Shown: in pieces, positions 25,171 to 33,836 of the stretch
How the letters are laid out: every line of letters starts with the position of its first letter
Position numbering within the stretch: position 1 is the stretch's first letter
Made by a program: the position numbers and the translations under genes
Source of the DNA: Neomelitea salexigens DSM 19753
GTDB taxonomy: Bacteria > Pseudomonadota > Gammaproteobacteria > Pseudomonadales > Spongiibacteraceae
Direction: 5' to 3'
Length of the DNA stretch: 64,000 bases
Assembly: GCF_000422345.1 (NCBI RefSeq)
Contig: NZ_AULP01000002.1
Coordinates: 248,001 to 312,000, forward strand
Notes under the pieces: model-generated
What the model was told of the DNA's origin: nothing
Databases searched by the model: none
Seen by the model: only the letters and a program-made list of their open reading frames with translations

Positions 25171-26070
25171 TCAGAGGTCGCCGTTGGGGCGAAAATCTGA
25201 CCAGGTGATCAAGCTCAACCCCTTGTCGACAAAGCCATTTTCCTTAGCGTAACGCAACGCCCGATCAAGGTTGACCACGCCATTTCTCAGTGGGTCGAGC
25301 CGCACGCCAACAGAGAGCACACTCGTGGCTGCCAGCGCTCGGCCCTGACTGTCTAATACCGGCCCGCCACTGTCTCCCGGCACGGCGGGAGTATCGGTAG
25401 ACACGCTATAGGACCAGCCGCCCCCCTCAACCTCAACAATACTACCCACCATTGTCTCTAACTCGCGAACGCCAAAGTGCAGTGAAGAATGACCGTAGAG
25501 AAAAATATCCTCCCCCACGTCAGCGGTGCCTGTAGCGAGCGCAACGGGGCCACCAAAAGCGACGGTTGCGGGATGAATATTCGCAATATCATCGGGGTGC
25601 AGTTTTACCAGAGCAAAGTCGTTGTAGCGGCAAGCGTCTGAGCCGGGGGTTTCACCCACCTCTTGCATCGCTCGCCAGCTGCTGTATACCAGCTCCGCTG
25701 GCTGCTGAGCATTTTCGACTATCACTTGGTTAAAGCCGATATCCAAACTGCGACTCTCACAGGGGTCAACACCGCTGTTGGTATCGGGGCTAAAGCAATG
25801 CGCGGCCACGCCAAGGTAAACTGTTTCGGCGTTGAGTTGGTAAAGGAAATTACTTGTGCAGCTGGAGCCATCAGCGACAACCTCAACGCCGGGGCGTATC
25901 TGGGTCGCCAGCGGCTCGCCAAAGCTCACGGTTCCGCCCCCACTAACAGGCGGCTGACCACCGCCACCTGAGGTCTCCGGTGAACTCGGCGTATTACCGC
26001 CGCTCGAGGAGGAGCCACCACAAGCGGCTATCAAGCAGCCTGCCGCTATTAGAATGAATACCTTGTTCAT
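25171..26070 (-). CDS. Trypsin-like serine protease lipoprotein
   Basis: 299 residues from ATG 26070, giving a lipoprotein signal MNKVFILIAAGCLIAACGG with lipobox LIAAC; a longer upstream frame lacks a signal. A Ser/Gly/Pro linker of about 30 residues is followed by a trypsin fold: catalytic His in LGVAAHCFSP, Asp in RYNDFALVKLHPDD, and Ser in VPGDSGGPVLDSQG. Two cysteine pairs may form disulfides. It should be exported and fatty-acylated, then held in the envelope. Substrates are unknown. Its stop is one base from the opposing rep stop. Confidence 0.82.
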   Translation of the reverse strand: MNKVFILIAAGCLIAACGGSSSSGGNTPSSPETSGGGGQPPVSGGGTVSFGEPLATQIRPGVEVVADGSSCTSNFLYQLNAETVYLGVAAHCFSPDTNSGVDPCESRSLDIGFNQVIVENAQQPAELVYSSWRAMQEVGETPGSDACRYNDFALVKLHPDDIANIHPATVAFGGPVALATGTADVGEDIFLYGHSSLHFGVRELETMVGSIVEVEGGGWSYSVSTDTPAVPGDSGGPVLDSQGRALAATSVLSVGVRLDPLRNGVVNLDRALRYAKENGFVDKGLSLITWSDFRPNGDL

Positions 26071-26179
26071 CACTTTTCGCCTGCACCGATCGCTAGTTAC
26101 TGCATAATGTACGCAGCTATTACTCAAAACTCTACGAAATGTCACAGCATGCAGATGCCGCCAGTACCTTTTTCAACGC

Positions 26180-26207
26180 AAAAAAAAAGCCGCGACTAGC
26201 GCGGCTT
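26180..26207 (-). terminator. Terminator of the cytochrome c5 gene
   Basis: 8-bp perfect stem AAGCCGCG / CGCGGCTT with a 5-base loop; on the minus strand it runs into nine T residues. Confidence 0.9.
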
Positions 26208-26225
26208 CGGCAGACTGCCTAGCAA

Positions 26226-26654
26226 TTACTTGCTGTTCTCAATCATGTAATCAACCGCCGCGATTACTTCATCATCAGAGCAGCTCATGCACAAGCCTTT
26301 CGCCGGCATCATGCCAATGTTGTTGAAGCCATTGATAGCGTTAGCATAGACGGCATCCAAGCCTTTTTCCGTGCGCGCCGCCCAGTCAGCAACGTCACCT
26401 AATTTCGGTGCACCGCCCGCGCCTACCGCATGACAGCCCTGGCAGCTACCTTTGTAAACTTCTTCGCCAGACTTCGCTGCACCGCCTGCTGCCGCCACGG
26501 TGGCACCACAGCTGCTGTCGCCTTGCAGGCAAACTTGACCAGCTGGCGCGATGCGAGATTCAACCTCTGCACGCTGCTTATCTGTCATTGCCCACGCTGA
26601 AACTTCGGCCAGCAACGCAACGACCACTACCAGCATTTTACCCATCTGATTCAT
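26226..26654 (-). CDS. Cytochrome c5-family protein
   Basis: 142 residues from ATG 26654, next to a GTG. Signal peptide MGKMLVVVVALLAEVSAWA, then a spacer with a Cys pair (VCLQGDSSCGATV). The single haem c domain has CQGCHAVGAGGAPKLGD near residue 73 and axial Met in NNIGMMPAKGLCMSCSDDEVIAAVDYM, the pattern of cytochrome c5. A soluble or membrane-tethered periplasmic electron carrier. A strong terminator follows; no operon partner is visible. Confidence 0.88.
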   Translation of the reverse strand: MNQMGKMLVVVVALLAEVSAWAMTDKQRAEVESRIAPAGQVCLQGDSSCGATVAAAGGAAKSGEEVYKGSCQGCHAVGAGGAPKLGDVADWAARTEKGLDAVYANAINGFNNIGMMPAKGLCMSCSDDEVIAAVDYMIENSK

Positions 26655-26824
26655 CACGGTTTTCCCACCCTCTCGAAATTGTGGCTGCTCAGCCTAAAAA
26701 TTCTGCTGCGCATTATATCCGCATGGCGCTTATTACTCCATAAGCGTCTGCGTTCGCCGAAACCTCACGGTACTGGCTGGTCTTTACGTATTCGCAGCCG
26801 GGAAGGATCCAAAACTAACAGAGA

Positions 26825-26847
26825 TAAAAAAGGGGGCATGAGCCCCC
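26825..26847 (-). terminator. Terminator of the lipase-partner operon
   Basis: 6-bp stem GGGGGC / GCCCCC with a 4-base loop, followed on the minus strand by six T residues, 20 bases after the preceding stop codon. Confidence 0.85.
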
Positions 26848-26867
26848 AAGTCTGGAGCAACCCCAAA

Positions 26868-27860
26868 TCAGCTTTCACCGGCTCCTGTTAAACGCTCAGC
26901 CGCATCGAGCAGGTCAGCCCGTGCAAAAGGCTTCGCCGTAAACTGGGTGGGTAGACGCGGCGCCGTAGTGAGCACATTGCTCTCTACCGGGCCGAGTGCG
27001 TTCGGCATGGTGCCAACCGTACTCAGGGTTACCGATTGCAACTGCAGAGGAGCCGTCACCCCTAGCTCGCGAAAGATCAGCCCGTAAAAGCCTAAATCCA
27101 GCCAGTGTTGCCCCGGCTCGAGCTGAAAGCTTTGCTGAGCAAAGGCTAAGGGAGCGGCATCGAGTGTCGCCAACACGCCAGACAAATGGAAGCGGCCGGC
27201 TTGCGCAACATTCACCTTGACTTGAACAACCAGGTTGCCATCCTTAACCACATCGCGATAGTGTCCGGTCAGTTCAGCAGCAGGCCGACTGTAGAGGAAG
27301 CCCCCCATACTGCGGTGTAGGTCCTTGCCATTATCGGCAGATACCCTCAGCCCCATATTTTTGGCCTTGCCGAGCGCCGGCTGCCAATCTTCCAGCAACA
27401 CCAGCTCGCCCGTGTACACACCATCGCCCGCGCGCTGATCTGCGCCCTTGCCATCATCGCGCAGTGGCAGGGAAGCAAGCACCGCATCGGGCCCGGACAT
27501 CAGCTCAGCTTGCACTTGCCAAGCATCGGATTCCGCCCCCTCCAGGGCCGAAGACCGGCTGACCTTTGCGCTCACACGCACAACATCGCCCGGCTCATAG
27601 CGGCTGGCATCACTCCAAAATGACAAGGCGGTGCCACCATAGCCACCAGTGGAAATAACCGATGGCTCGCGCTCTGAAACGATAGGGTTCAACGCATCGC
27701 GCGCCAAGGGTTGCGACCACGCGGGATAACGCGCTTGTACGCGGTAACTTTCGGCGGCCTGCTTGGCCAAATTACCCAGTGATTGCGCCTGTGTGGTCCC
27801 GGCCATCGCCGCTAACATCGCGCCACTCAACAGGGCGCCTTTTACTATTGTTTTCATCAT
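26868..27860 (-). CDS. Secreted DUF4785-like protein, partner of the lipase-like gene
   Basis: 330 residues; start at ATG 27860 or 27857, both just after GGAGAT. Signal peptide ending TTQAQS. Residues about 35-110 and 110-200 look like two beta-sandwich domains: FWSDASRYEPGDVVRVSAKVSR, then LRDDGKGADQRAGDGVYTGELVL, a calcium-type loop seen in choice-of-anchor or invasin-like modules. The overall order resembles DUF4785, a family secreted through type II systems in some bacteria, but I cannot confirm the family. It lies 20 bases after the lipase gene, so the two are coexpressed; it could bind or help the lipase (inference). Confidence 0.6.
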   Translation of the reverse strand: MMKTIVKGALLSGAMLAAMAGTTQAQSLGNLAKQAAESYRVQARYPAWSQPLARDALNPIVSEREPSVISTGGYGGTALSFWSDASRYEPGDVVRVSAKVSRSSALEGAESDAWQVQAELMSGPDAVLASLPLRDDGKGADQRAGDGVYTGELVLLEDWQPALGKAKNMGLRVSADNGKDLHRSMGGFLYSRPAAELTGHYRDVVKDGNLVVQVKVNVAQAGRFHLSGVLATLDAAPLAFAQQSFQLEPGQHWLDLGFYGLIFRELGVTAPLQLQSVTLSTVGTMPNALGPVESNVLTTAPRLPTQFTAKPFARADLLDAAERLTGAGES

Positions 27861-27880
27861 CAATCTCCGAATACACGCCC

Positions 27881-28888
27881 TTAATAAAGAATGCTAATAA
27901 ACTCAGCCGTGGTCATTGAGCTCTGTACCACCGTATTAGGTGAGCAGCTGCTGCCACTGCAAGTCCAAATCCCGTCTGGAATTTGCCGGCGGGTATCAGA
28001 GTCGCTGTCATCGCGCTCATCGCCGTGGTTTTCATGGGCGGCATCGAGGTTAAAGAAACCTGAAATCTCTTGTTTGTAGCTGTTATTACAGGCGTTGCTG
28101 TTGTTATAGCTGGTGCTCGCACTGCCGTCACAGGCAAAGATTGATGCGTACTGCACAACACCGTCGTCCTCACCGCTCAAACAGGCACTAGCACCAAAAA
28201 TAGCTTCGTAGCCGCCGGTGAGATAAATGTTTTTCGCGGGGGCAGAGGCGTAAGTACGCACCTGAACATCATTGGAACTGCGCAGCCAATAAGTGGCATC
28301 ATCACAATCCTGTATCCATCCGGCGAACCAGTTACACCCGCCACTCGACTGCCCGCACACAGCGTCAGCCCCCTCGGAACCGCGGTGTGCACCACCGGTA
28401 GTCACCGCTAGGGAAACCCGGCTGGCCACCGTGTCGTAAGGGCCGTTGTAGTTGTAGTTGGGGTCTGAACTGTCGTCATTCCCTAAAATGTAATCGGTAA
28501 TCACGCCGCCCATGCTGTGGGCAACAATCCAAAACGTGCCGCCTTGGGCATAGCTCTTCGCGCAGCTATTGCCACCCCCGTCAGCACCGCCATTGGTCGC
28601 ATTCACAATCTCGTTGGCAACCTCGCCCGCCGCTTCTGACTCCCAATAAGGACGAGTACCGTTATAGCCAACCACATAGTAAGAAGCCTGGTAGTTTTTC
28701 GTTGCCGTCCGAACAAAGTCATCGCTGCCATTCACCCAATAATTTCGGGCGGCAGAATACGACGTGTAGGTATTGGTATCCGTTTGCTTACCGTGGACAA
28801 AAATCAAACACGGGTTAGCAAAGGCATCCCCCGCGGCAAATAGCAGCGCAAGGCCGAGCACCCTCCGCATTACAGAACTTTTGAGCAT
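27881..28888 (-). CDS. Secreted lipase-like alpha/beta hydrolase
   Basis: 335 residues from ATG 28888, with AGGAGAGAG upstream. Signal peptide ending in AGDAFA. After it, NPCLIFVHGKQTDTN gives the oxyanion HG, and WIVAHSMGGVITDYILG near residue 124 the Gly/Ala-x-Ser-x-Gly nucleophile elbow. Asp in LSGEDDGVVQYAS and a late His in AHENHG are candidates for the triad. Many cysteines (about ten) suggest disulfides, and Asn/Ser/Asp content is high, as in exported enzymes. Probably acts on lipids or esters outside the cell. Confidence 0.72.
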   Translation of the reverse strand: MLKSSVMRRVLGLALLFAAGDAFANPCLIFVHGKQTDTNTYTSYSAARNYWVNGSDDFVRTATKNYQASYYVVGYNGTRPYWESEAAGEVANEIVNATNGGADGGGNSCAKSYAQGGTFWIVAHSMGGVITDYILGNDDSSDPNYNYNGPYDTVASRVSLAVTTGGAHRGSEGADAVCGQSSGGCNWFAGWIQDCDDATYWLRSSNDVQVRTYASAPAKNIYLTGGYEAIFGASACLSGEDDGVVQYASIFACDGSASTSYNNSNACNNSYKQEISGFFNLDAAHENHGDERDDSDSDTRRQIPDGIWTCSGSSCSPNTVVQSSMTTAEFISILY

Positions 28889-29091
28889 CACTCTCTCCTG
28901 TTGTTATAACTATTATTCGGCGCGCATTTGCACGCCGGGAGTGCCACGCAAGCTATGACACATTTGCGCAACGGAGTGAATTCAAGTTCATACCTTGACG
29001 ACGCGCCAATAAAATGCACCAATAGCGGGCATTAGTTGAGGGAATGTGTTAGCGCGAACTACGTCACAGTTGACGAATCGAGGATTGCTCG

Positions 29092-29751
29092 CTAGCGCTC
29101 TTCTGGCAGTGCCGGGCGCAGTACCAAAGACAAATCGTGCTTCGCCATCGTAAGCACGCCACTGGCGGAAGGGATTCGCCCGCGACCGAACTCATCGCGC
29201 AGTTCAACAGCGAGTTGATGCGTTTTTGGCAACACACCATTGTGGCGGATTAACCCACCGGGCTCGCGACCATCAATAGTGATGTGCAGCTGACCACCGC
29301 CGCTATCGCCGATTCGCACCGGCACCACCCCCTGAGGCAGCTCCTCTCCCTGCGCGTTGACGATTATCAGCCGGTAACTCGCCGGCTCGGGGCAAGCAAC
29401 CTGAAAAGCCCGAGCCTGACTAAAGGCCTCACTGTGGGCGCCCGGGCTCAGGGCCCCCAGCGGCAGTGCGAGAGCGCTTTGTCGTACCGAGCAACGATGC
29501 GCCAACTCAGCCATTGCCCCCTGTGTCACTGCCGCCCGCGCCACCTCGTCCGGCAGCTCTGCCACCAAAGCACCGCCACGCAAATTCATCGAGGGCAGTC
29601 GAGCCCCGGGCAAGCGCAGGGGTGCCTCTGGAAGCGCGTTTACACTAGGCGGAATCGACAAGGGCAGCGTCTCATCCAGCTCTAATGCCGTGACGGGAAG
29701 AGAAGCCAGCACGAAAACCATGCCTATTATCAGATAATAAAAACGCGTCAT
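29092..29751 (-). CDS. Secreted protein of the chaperone-usher locus, candidate minor or tip subunit
   Basis: 219 residues. Signal peptide MTRFYYLIIGMVFVLASLPVTA. The middle has two cysteines about 40 residues apart (RCSVRQ and VACPEPASY), as in pilin-like folds with one disulfide, and the C-terminal half is beta-rich: GGGQLHITIDGREPGG and GVLTMAKHDLSLVLRPAL. It begins 9 bases after the usher stop codon, so it is surely cotranscribed with it. I recognise no family. A pilus subunit, adhesin or usher accessory are all possible; the position after an usher gene is the argument for a link with the pilus. Confidence 0.55.
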   Translation of the reverse strand: MTRFYYLIIGMVFVLASLPVTALELDETLPLSIPPSVNALPEAPLRLPGARLPSMNLRGGALVAELPDEVARAAVTQGAMAELAHRCSVRQSALALPLGALSPGAHSEAFSQARAFQVACPEPASYRLIIVNAQGEELPQGVVPVRIGDSGGGQLHITIDGREPGGLIRHNGVLPKTHQLAVELRDEFGRGRIPSASGVLTMAKHDLSLVLRPALPEER

Positions 29752-29759
29752 AACCCGTT

Positions 29760-32069
29760 TTACGGCTCCTGCCGGAGCGCCCCCGCTTTAGCGTCAAAGA
29801 AAAACTCAGGAATATCATTGCCAATCCGCGGCAGGGAAACGCGATATGTCTTGCCCTGCCACACCAGTTCATTAACGCCCGCATGGCCATTTTCGATATA
29901 ACTGCCAACACCAAAAACCGGGTAGTCTCGGCCATTCCAGGTAACGGTATCGCCGCTTTTCGCGCCATCAATCAACAATAAAAACCCGGGCGCTGCAACC
30001 ACCACCTCGACAATGCCCCGCGTGCCCGGCACCACCACCGTGTCACTGCGCTGGTGCGACGTCGTATAACCGTCGGGCAGCGAATCCAGGTCGATAGCAA
30101 AATTCGTGGGGCGAAAGCCCTGCGCCGGTATCACCACGGTGCCATTGTCATCGGCCGTCACCCCCCCCTCCCCGTAGTCAACGCTAACGCCGGCCAAGCC
30201 CGTGTTCACCTCTAAGTAGCCCGCCTGACTCGTGAACGGCGGCAGTGCTTTCACCGCCCCAATCGACGTTAAGGCAAGGCCGCCACTGACCCTGGCGCTG
30301 GTCGTTGCCGTTTCGCCAATACTGCGATACTGAACCCCAGCATTGACGGTGCGCCAGCGCTTTGCCAGTTCAAGCTCATTGCGCTCTGACCCTGGCAACC
30401 GCCCCAGCTCCGAAAACACCGACTGATGCCGCAAGTTGGCGCTAAAGCGCTGGTCTTCAGCGTAGAAACTCGCCTCTGCACTGTGAGTGTCCACCTCCAC
30501 CCCATTAGCGTAACCATATTGCAGGCTGCGCAACGTGCCTGAGCGCCTCGGCGACCACGCCAGGCTGGCGAAATACAGCGGCTGCTCGCCTTCAACTGCA
30601 CTGGCCCCCAGCGACAGTCCCCAGCCGCCGATGCTTCTACTCAGTCGCAGCGCGCCACTGTGACGCCCGTCAACCCGGGTCAGCGAGCCCCCCAGGCTGT
30701 TATTCCCCAGGCGTGTTGCGGCGAAAAAACGCTGAAAGCTACCCACGGCCTCGTCGCTGCCGAGCCGCCGGAAGCCATCCACGTAGCGGCCGCTATAGCC
30801 AAATATCACCTTTGGATTGCGCAGCGCAGCGCGGTTAGACACCGACCAGGTATAGGCCCGCCCCTCTCCCCCTTCTTCAACTGGTGGAGCAAGGTCGTCG
30901 GGATAGTAATTTTGCGATGCACTAAGCTCAATTTGCGCCACGGGCGTTGCCAGCATCACCCCCAGCCCTGCGTTGAGTTGCTCGTCTACCGCTTCGACAA
31001 GGCCTTCAACATTAAGCCAGTTCAGCAGGCCATAGCGCACACCGGCAGCCCCCACCCGGCCGTCGTAACGATTGCTATCCTTGCGCAACAGCCCCGCCCC
31101 AAGGTCGAAGTCCAACTGGCCACGCCCCAACATTTGCGTCGTCCCCAACAACCGCGCCGACACCTCCTGCACCACGCCAAGTTCGTCGGTAAAACGCAGG
31201 GTCACATTACTGCCGTTGTCACCGCGAATGTCCTCAAAACGCACGCGTCCGGCAGCAACATTTTCGCGGCGAGTGCGCTCACCCTCGATAAACAATTCAG
31301 CGACCCCGGGCAAGCGCGATACAGTCGCTAAATCATAGGCTGGCGTGATCACCTGGCCAGGCTGTGTGTCGAAACGCCGGCGAAGACTCAGGCCGGCAAA
31401 GCGCTGGGCACTGCTCAACGGCCCCGAGGCGGTCACCGCATCGCCCAGCACAACTTCCAGCTGATGTTCGATCACCACATATTCCAGTGAGCTGCTGCCG
31501 CGCAGCCAGCCGCTATCTTCCAGCCACGCGGCATCGTGGCGCAGCACCGCGCCCCCGCCGAGCGAGGCCACCAGCCCAAGGTCCGCGGCGCCCGTCAACA
31601 CCCTTTGATCTGCCGACTTTTTTTCGGCGCCCCGCAGCCCCCAATTGATTTGCAAGCCATAGTTATTTTGCGGCCGAAAGCGGCGCGCTGAAGGCGCCAT
31701 CGACAAGCGGGACTCGGGCAATAAACGCGGGTGAAGCAATAGCTGGGCCGAAGCGGTGCGCTCGTTAAAGCGCACGTCACCCAAGCTGCTCAGCCTAAGG
31801 CATTGTTCACAGCCCGCCGCACTTTGCCGCGGAAGCGAAGACAGCGCCTCGCCATCGAGCAAACGTTTGGGCAGGTCGGCCTCGGCCATTAAAAAATCAC
31901 CGGGCAACTCCCCACTTTCAAACAGCACAACCGTGGCGCGCACCGTGCCGGAAAAATCCATATCCACCACGCGCAACGACCCCGACTCAGCGGGCAGGTT
32001 AGCCAGCATAGCCAATGCGAGGGAGATAAATACGCTTCTTACATGCGGCACAGTTGCGACCAATAACAT
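29760..32069 (-). CDS. Fimbrial outer-membrane usher protein (non-canonical)
   Basis: About 769 residues from ATG 32069. An in-frame TTG at 32117 falls inside the palindromic operator, so it is disfavoured; GTG 32051 is another option. Signal segment FISLALAMLANLPAES. The barrel part has GDAVTASGPLSSAQRFAGLSLRRRF near residue 220, a hallmark of ushers, then alternating strands. LPGVAELFIEGERTRRENVAAGRVRFEDI follows the plug-domain entrance pattern. C-terminal strands end in YRVSLPRIGNDIPEFFFD. Length is a little below typical FimD/PapC ushers (about 850). It exports and assembles pilus subunits delivered by chaperones. The C-terminus suggests an alternate (CS1/ECP-like) usher, but this needs an HMM. 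Confidence 0.8.
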   Translation of the reverse strand: MLLVATVPHVRSVFISLALAMLANLPAESGSLRVVDMDFSGTVRATVVLFESGELPGDFLMAEADLPKRLLDGEALSSLPRQSAAGCEQCLRLSSLGDVRFNERTASAQLLLHPRLLPESRLSMAPSARRFRPQNNYGLQINWGLRGAEKKSADQRVLTGAADLGLVASLGGGAVLRHDAAWLEDSGWLRGSSSLEYVVIEHQLEVVLGDAVTASGPLSSAQRFAGLSLRRRFDTQPGQVITPAYDLATVSRLPGVAELFIEGERTRRENVAAGRVRFEDIRGDNGSNVTLRFTDELGVVQEVSARLLGTTQMLGRGQLDFDLGAGLLRKDSNRYDGRVGAAGVRYGLLNWLNVEGLVEAVDEQLNAGLGVMLATPVAQIELSASQNYYPDDLAPPVEEGGEGRAYTWSVSNRAALRNPKVIFGYSGRYVDGFRRLGSDEAVGSFQRFFAATRLGNNSLGGSLTRVDGRHSGALRLSRSIGGWGLSLGASAVEGEQPLYFASLAWSPRRSGTLRSLQYGYANGVEVDTHSAEASFYAEDQRFSANLRHQSVFSELGRLPGSERNELELAKRWRTVNAGVQYRSIGETATTSARVSGGLALTSIGAVKALPPFTSQAGYLEVNTGLAGVSVDYGEGGVTADDNGTVVIPAQGFRPTNFAIDLDSLPDGYTTSHQRSDTVVVPGTRGIVEVVVAAPGFLLLIDGAKSGDTVTWNGRDYPVFGVGSYIENGHAGVNELVWQGKTYRVSLPRIGNDIPEFFFDAKAGALRQEP

Positions 32070-32111
32070 CAAACAGACTGCAAGTGTAATAGTGAAGATT
32101 GACCAAAGCCT

Positions 32112-32130
32112 TAGCAAAATTTGCTATAGC
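32112..32130. promoter_or_regulatory. Operator/promoter element, copy 1 (usher/pilin divergent region)
   Basis: TAGCAAAATTTGCTATAGC. The first 15 bases are a perfect palindrome (TAGCAAA-A-TTTGCTA) overlapping a TATAGC box. It lies between the usher and pilin genes, 78 bases before the pilin ATG, and occurs again, base for base, at 33635-33653. Confidence 0.7.
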
Positions 32131-32207
32131 ACAGCTACAACACACATCGCTAGTGTATGTGACACGAGCCGCAGAGCTCGTCAAAACAACTGGAGAAGGA
32201 ACAAACG

Positions 32208-32831
32208 ATGAAACTACAACAAAAAACCTTGGCGGCGGCCATTCTACTAAGCAGTACAGCAGCCTTTGCGGCTACTCCAAATGTATACACCGGCGAGAGC
32301 CAAACACCACTAACGGTGAGCGGAACAATCAACGAAGTTGTTGCCTGCTCTTTTGGCGGTGACTCACAGACTACCAATGAGCCCGACGAATTTGGGCAAC
32401 TGCAAGGCGAACAGAGCTCCACTCAAGGCCTGTCATTTGAATTCGGTCAAGCCGGAGCACAGTATGTTGCTACAGCAACTGAGCAGCTCTCTATTACATG
32501 CTCGGACGACGCATCTGGTAACTCTTACAATGTTGCTATGACTGTCGCAGGGACAACAGCTGACTATACGGCTCGTAGTTCTTCTATCGACATCAAGATC
32601 AACGAAACCGCAAAGACAGCGACCTTGCAGGCATCTGAGGACGGAACCACCTTTAAGAACGTAAGTGATATCAACACAAATCTAGATGGCAATGGCGGGT
32701 CTGTTACTTACACATTTAAAGCCTCGATTGACGGAGATGTTGGCGATGTTTTCGGTGACGTTTCAGCAGAAAGCGCACAAAATCTTTTTGTGAAATTTGA
32801 CGCGGAAGCCCCAGCCGACACTGGCGCTTAA
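32208..32831 (+). CDS. Pilin-like major subunit candidate
   Basis: 207 residues, GGAGAAGGAACAAACG before the ATG. Signal peptide MKLQQKTLAAAILLSSTAAFA. The mature protein is acidic, Ser/Thr/Asn-rich and beta-prone with one Cys pair (VVACSFGGD and SITCSDDASG), as in chaperone-usher subunits. The N-terminus VYTGESQTPLTVSGTINEVVAC could be a donor-strand extension. Base composition is visibly more AT-rich than its neighbours. It lies upstream of the first chaperone, behind the operator. I infer a pilus subunit; the usual Tyr-rich C-terminal motif is not evident. Confidence 0.6.
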   Translation: MKLQQKTLAAAILLSSTAAFAATPNVYTGESQTPLTVSGTINEVVACSFGGDSQTTNEPDEFGQLQGEQSSTQGLSFEFGQAGAQYVATATEQLSITCSDDASGNSYNVAMTVAGTTADYTARSSSIDIKINETAKTATLQASEDGTTFKNVSDINTNLDGNGGSVTYTFKASIDGDVGDVFGDVSAESAQNLFVKFDAEAPADTGA

Positions 32832-32854
32832 GCCGCTTCGCCTCAACTGAATAT

Positions 32855-32877
32855 AGGCCGCCCTATAGGCGGCCTTT
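32855..32877 (+). terminator. Hairpin between pilin and first chaperone
   Basis: 8-bp perfect stem AGGCCGCC / GGCGGCCT with a 5-base loop and a short T-tract (TTT) after it. Probably a partial terminator, giving more pilin mRNA than chaperone mRNA. Confidence 0.6.
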
Positions 32878-32898
32878 ACCCCTTGCAATGAAACCCGT

Positions 32899-33612
32899 AT
32901 GCACCTTTTAAAAAGTTCGATACTCGTCATTTTCACACTACTGCTTTTTTCGCCATTGAGCTGGGCAGACGTCACCATGACGCCATCAGAGGCCACACTT
33001 TCAGCAGACAAGCGCGAAGCGAGCTTTATTCTTAGTAATGATACCGCCAGCGATATCGACGTCAGTCTGAGTATTGCTCCTTGGCTGTCCAGTTATCGCG
33101 ACGATGTGGAGCAGGAAAAGCGGCTACTCAAAAACAAAGCCCTACTGGCCTACCCGCCGGTCGCGCGGGTCGAGGGCGGCGGCCAGCAGGTTTTTCGGGT
33201 GATTCTGCGCGACAAAAGCGTGGCCGACCTCCACCTGTTTCGGCTAAATGTTGCATGGAAGGCCAGCACCACTGAGGGCCAGCAACAAAATCGCGTTAGT
33301 TTACAGCCGGGTTATTCCTTCCCGCTGTTTGTTACGGCGCCCAATGCAGACTACCAGCTGCAATACCACACCGTTCGCCGCAACAACAACGACTATCTCG
33401 TACTGAAAAATCACGGACAAAAGCCCGTGTACGTTAAGGCCTATCGCCGCACCGGCGGTGAACATACGCCCTTTTTTGCCTACGCCTGGCCCGGAAAGAC
33501 CCGCACCTTCAAGCTCCCCACCACCGGCGACGGCGACATCACGCTGCAGCTGCGCACCTATGGCTGGACCAAGAGCCAAGCCCCTGCCCAGCAACAAGCC
33601 GCGCAACCATAA
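32899..33612 (+). CDS. PapD-like periplasmic pilus chaperone, first copy
   Basis: 237 residues. Signal peptide MHLLKSSILVIFTLLLFSPLSWA. Two immunoglobulin-like domains: N-terminal VTMTPSEATLSADKREASFILSNDT and FRLNVAWKAS (G1-strand area), C-terminal LVLKNHGQKPVYVKAYRR then FAYAWPGKTRTFKLP. A PapD chaperone binds subunits through its G1 strand and carries them to the usher. It shares the neighbour second chaperone's motifs SPSEAxLS, LFRLNVxW, NHGxKPxxxxAYR and AYAWPGxTRxFKLP, so they are paralogues. A Gln/Ala/Pro tail is unusual. It follows pilin by 67 bases. Confidence 0.78.
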   Translation: MHLLKSSILVIFTLLLFSPLSWADVTMTPSEATLSADKREASFILSNDTASDIDVSLSIAPWLSSYRDDVEQEKRLLKNKALLAYPPVARVEGGGQQVFRVILRDKSVADLHLFRLNVAWKASTTEGQQQNRVSLQPGYSFPLFVTAPNADYQLQYHTVRRNNNDYLVLKNHGQKPVYVKAYRRTGGEHTPFFAYAWPGKTRTFKLPTTGDGDITLQLRTYGWTKSQAPAQQQAAQP

Positions 33613-33634
33613 ATCGTCGCTCCGCTGCTCGGGG

Positions 33635-33653
33635 TAGCAAAATTTGCTATAGC
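33635..33653. promoter_or_regulatory. Operator/promoter element, copy 2 (before second chaperone)
   Basis: TAGCAAAATTTGCTATAGC, identical to the element at 32112-32130. It lies 22 bases after the first chaperone stop and 184 bases before the second chaperone ATG. Such identity over 19 bases between two promoter regions is very unlikely by chance in this GC-rich DNA. Confidence 0.7.
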
Positions 33654-33836
33654 CGGGCCCTCACCAACAACTTACTGTAGTTCCATACCTAGGTAGCTCC
33701 TTAGTGGGCTGCACATAGAATTACCTCAAGTAAACTGCTGCCCCAGCGCCACTCGGCATTGCGGTGACAGACAGAGGCAACGCGAAGGTCTTTTTCGCGC
33801 ACTATTTTCGACATAACAACCTGCCTAAGCCTAACT

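Noticed and set aside
30660-31331. Plus-strand frame inside the usher gene
   Set aside because: Fully antisense to the usher; composition and lack of a ribosome site mark it as a shadow.
32070-32117. TTG start at 32117 for the usher
   Set aside because: It lies within the palindromic operator and adds residues before the signal segment; ATG 32069 or GTG 32051 fits better.
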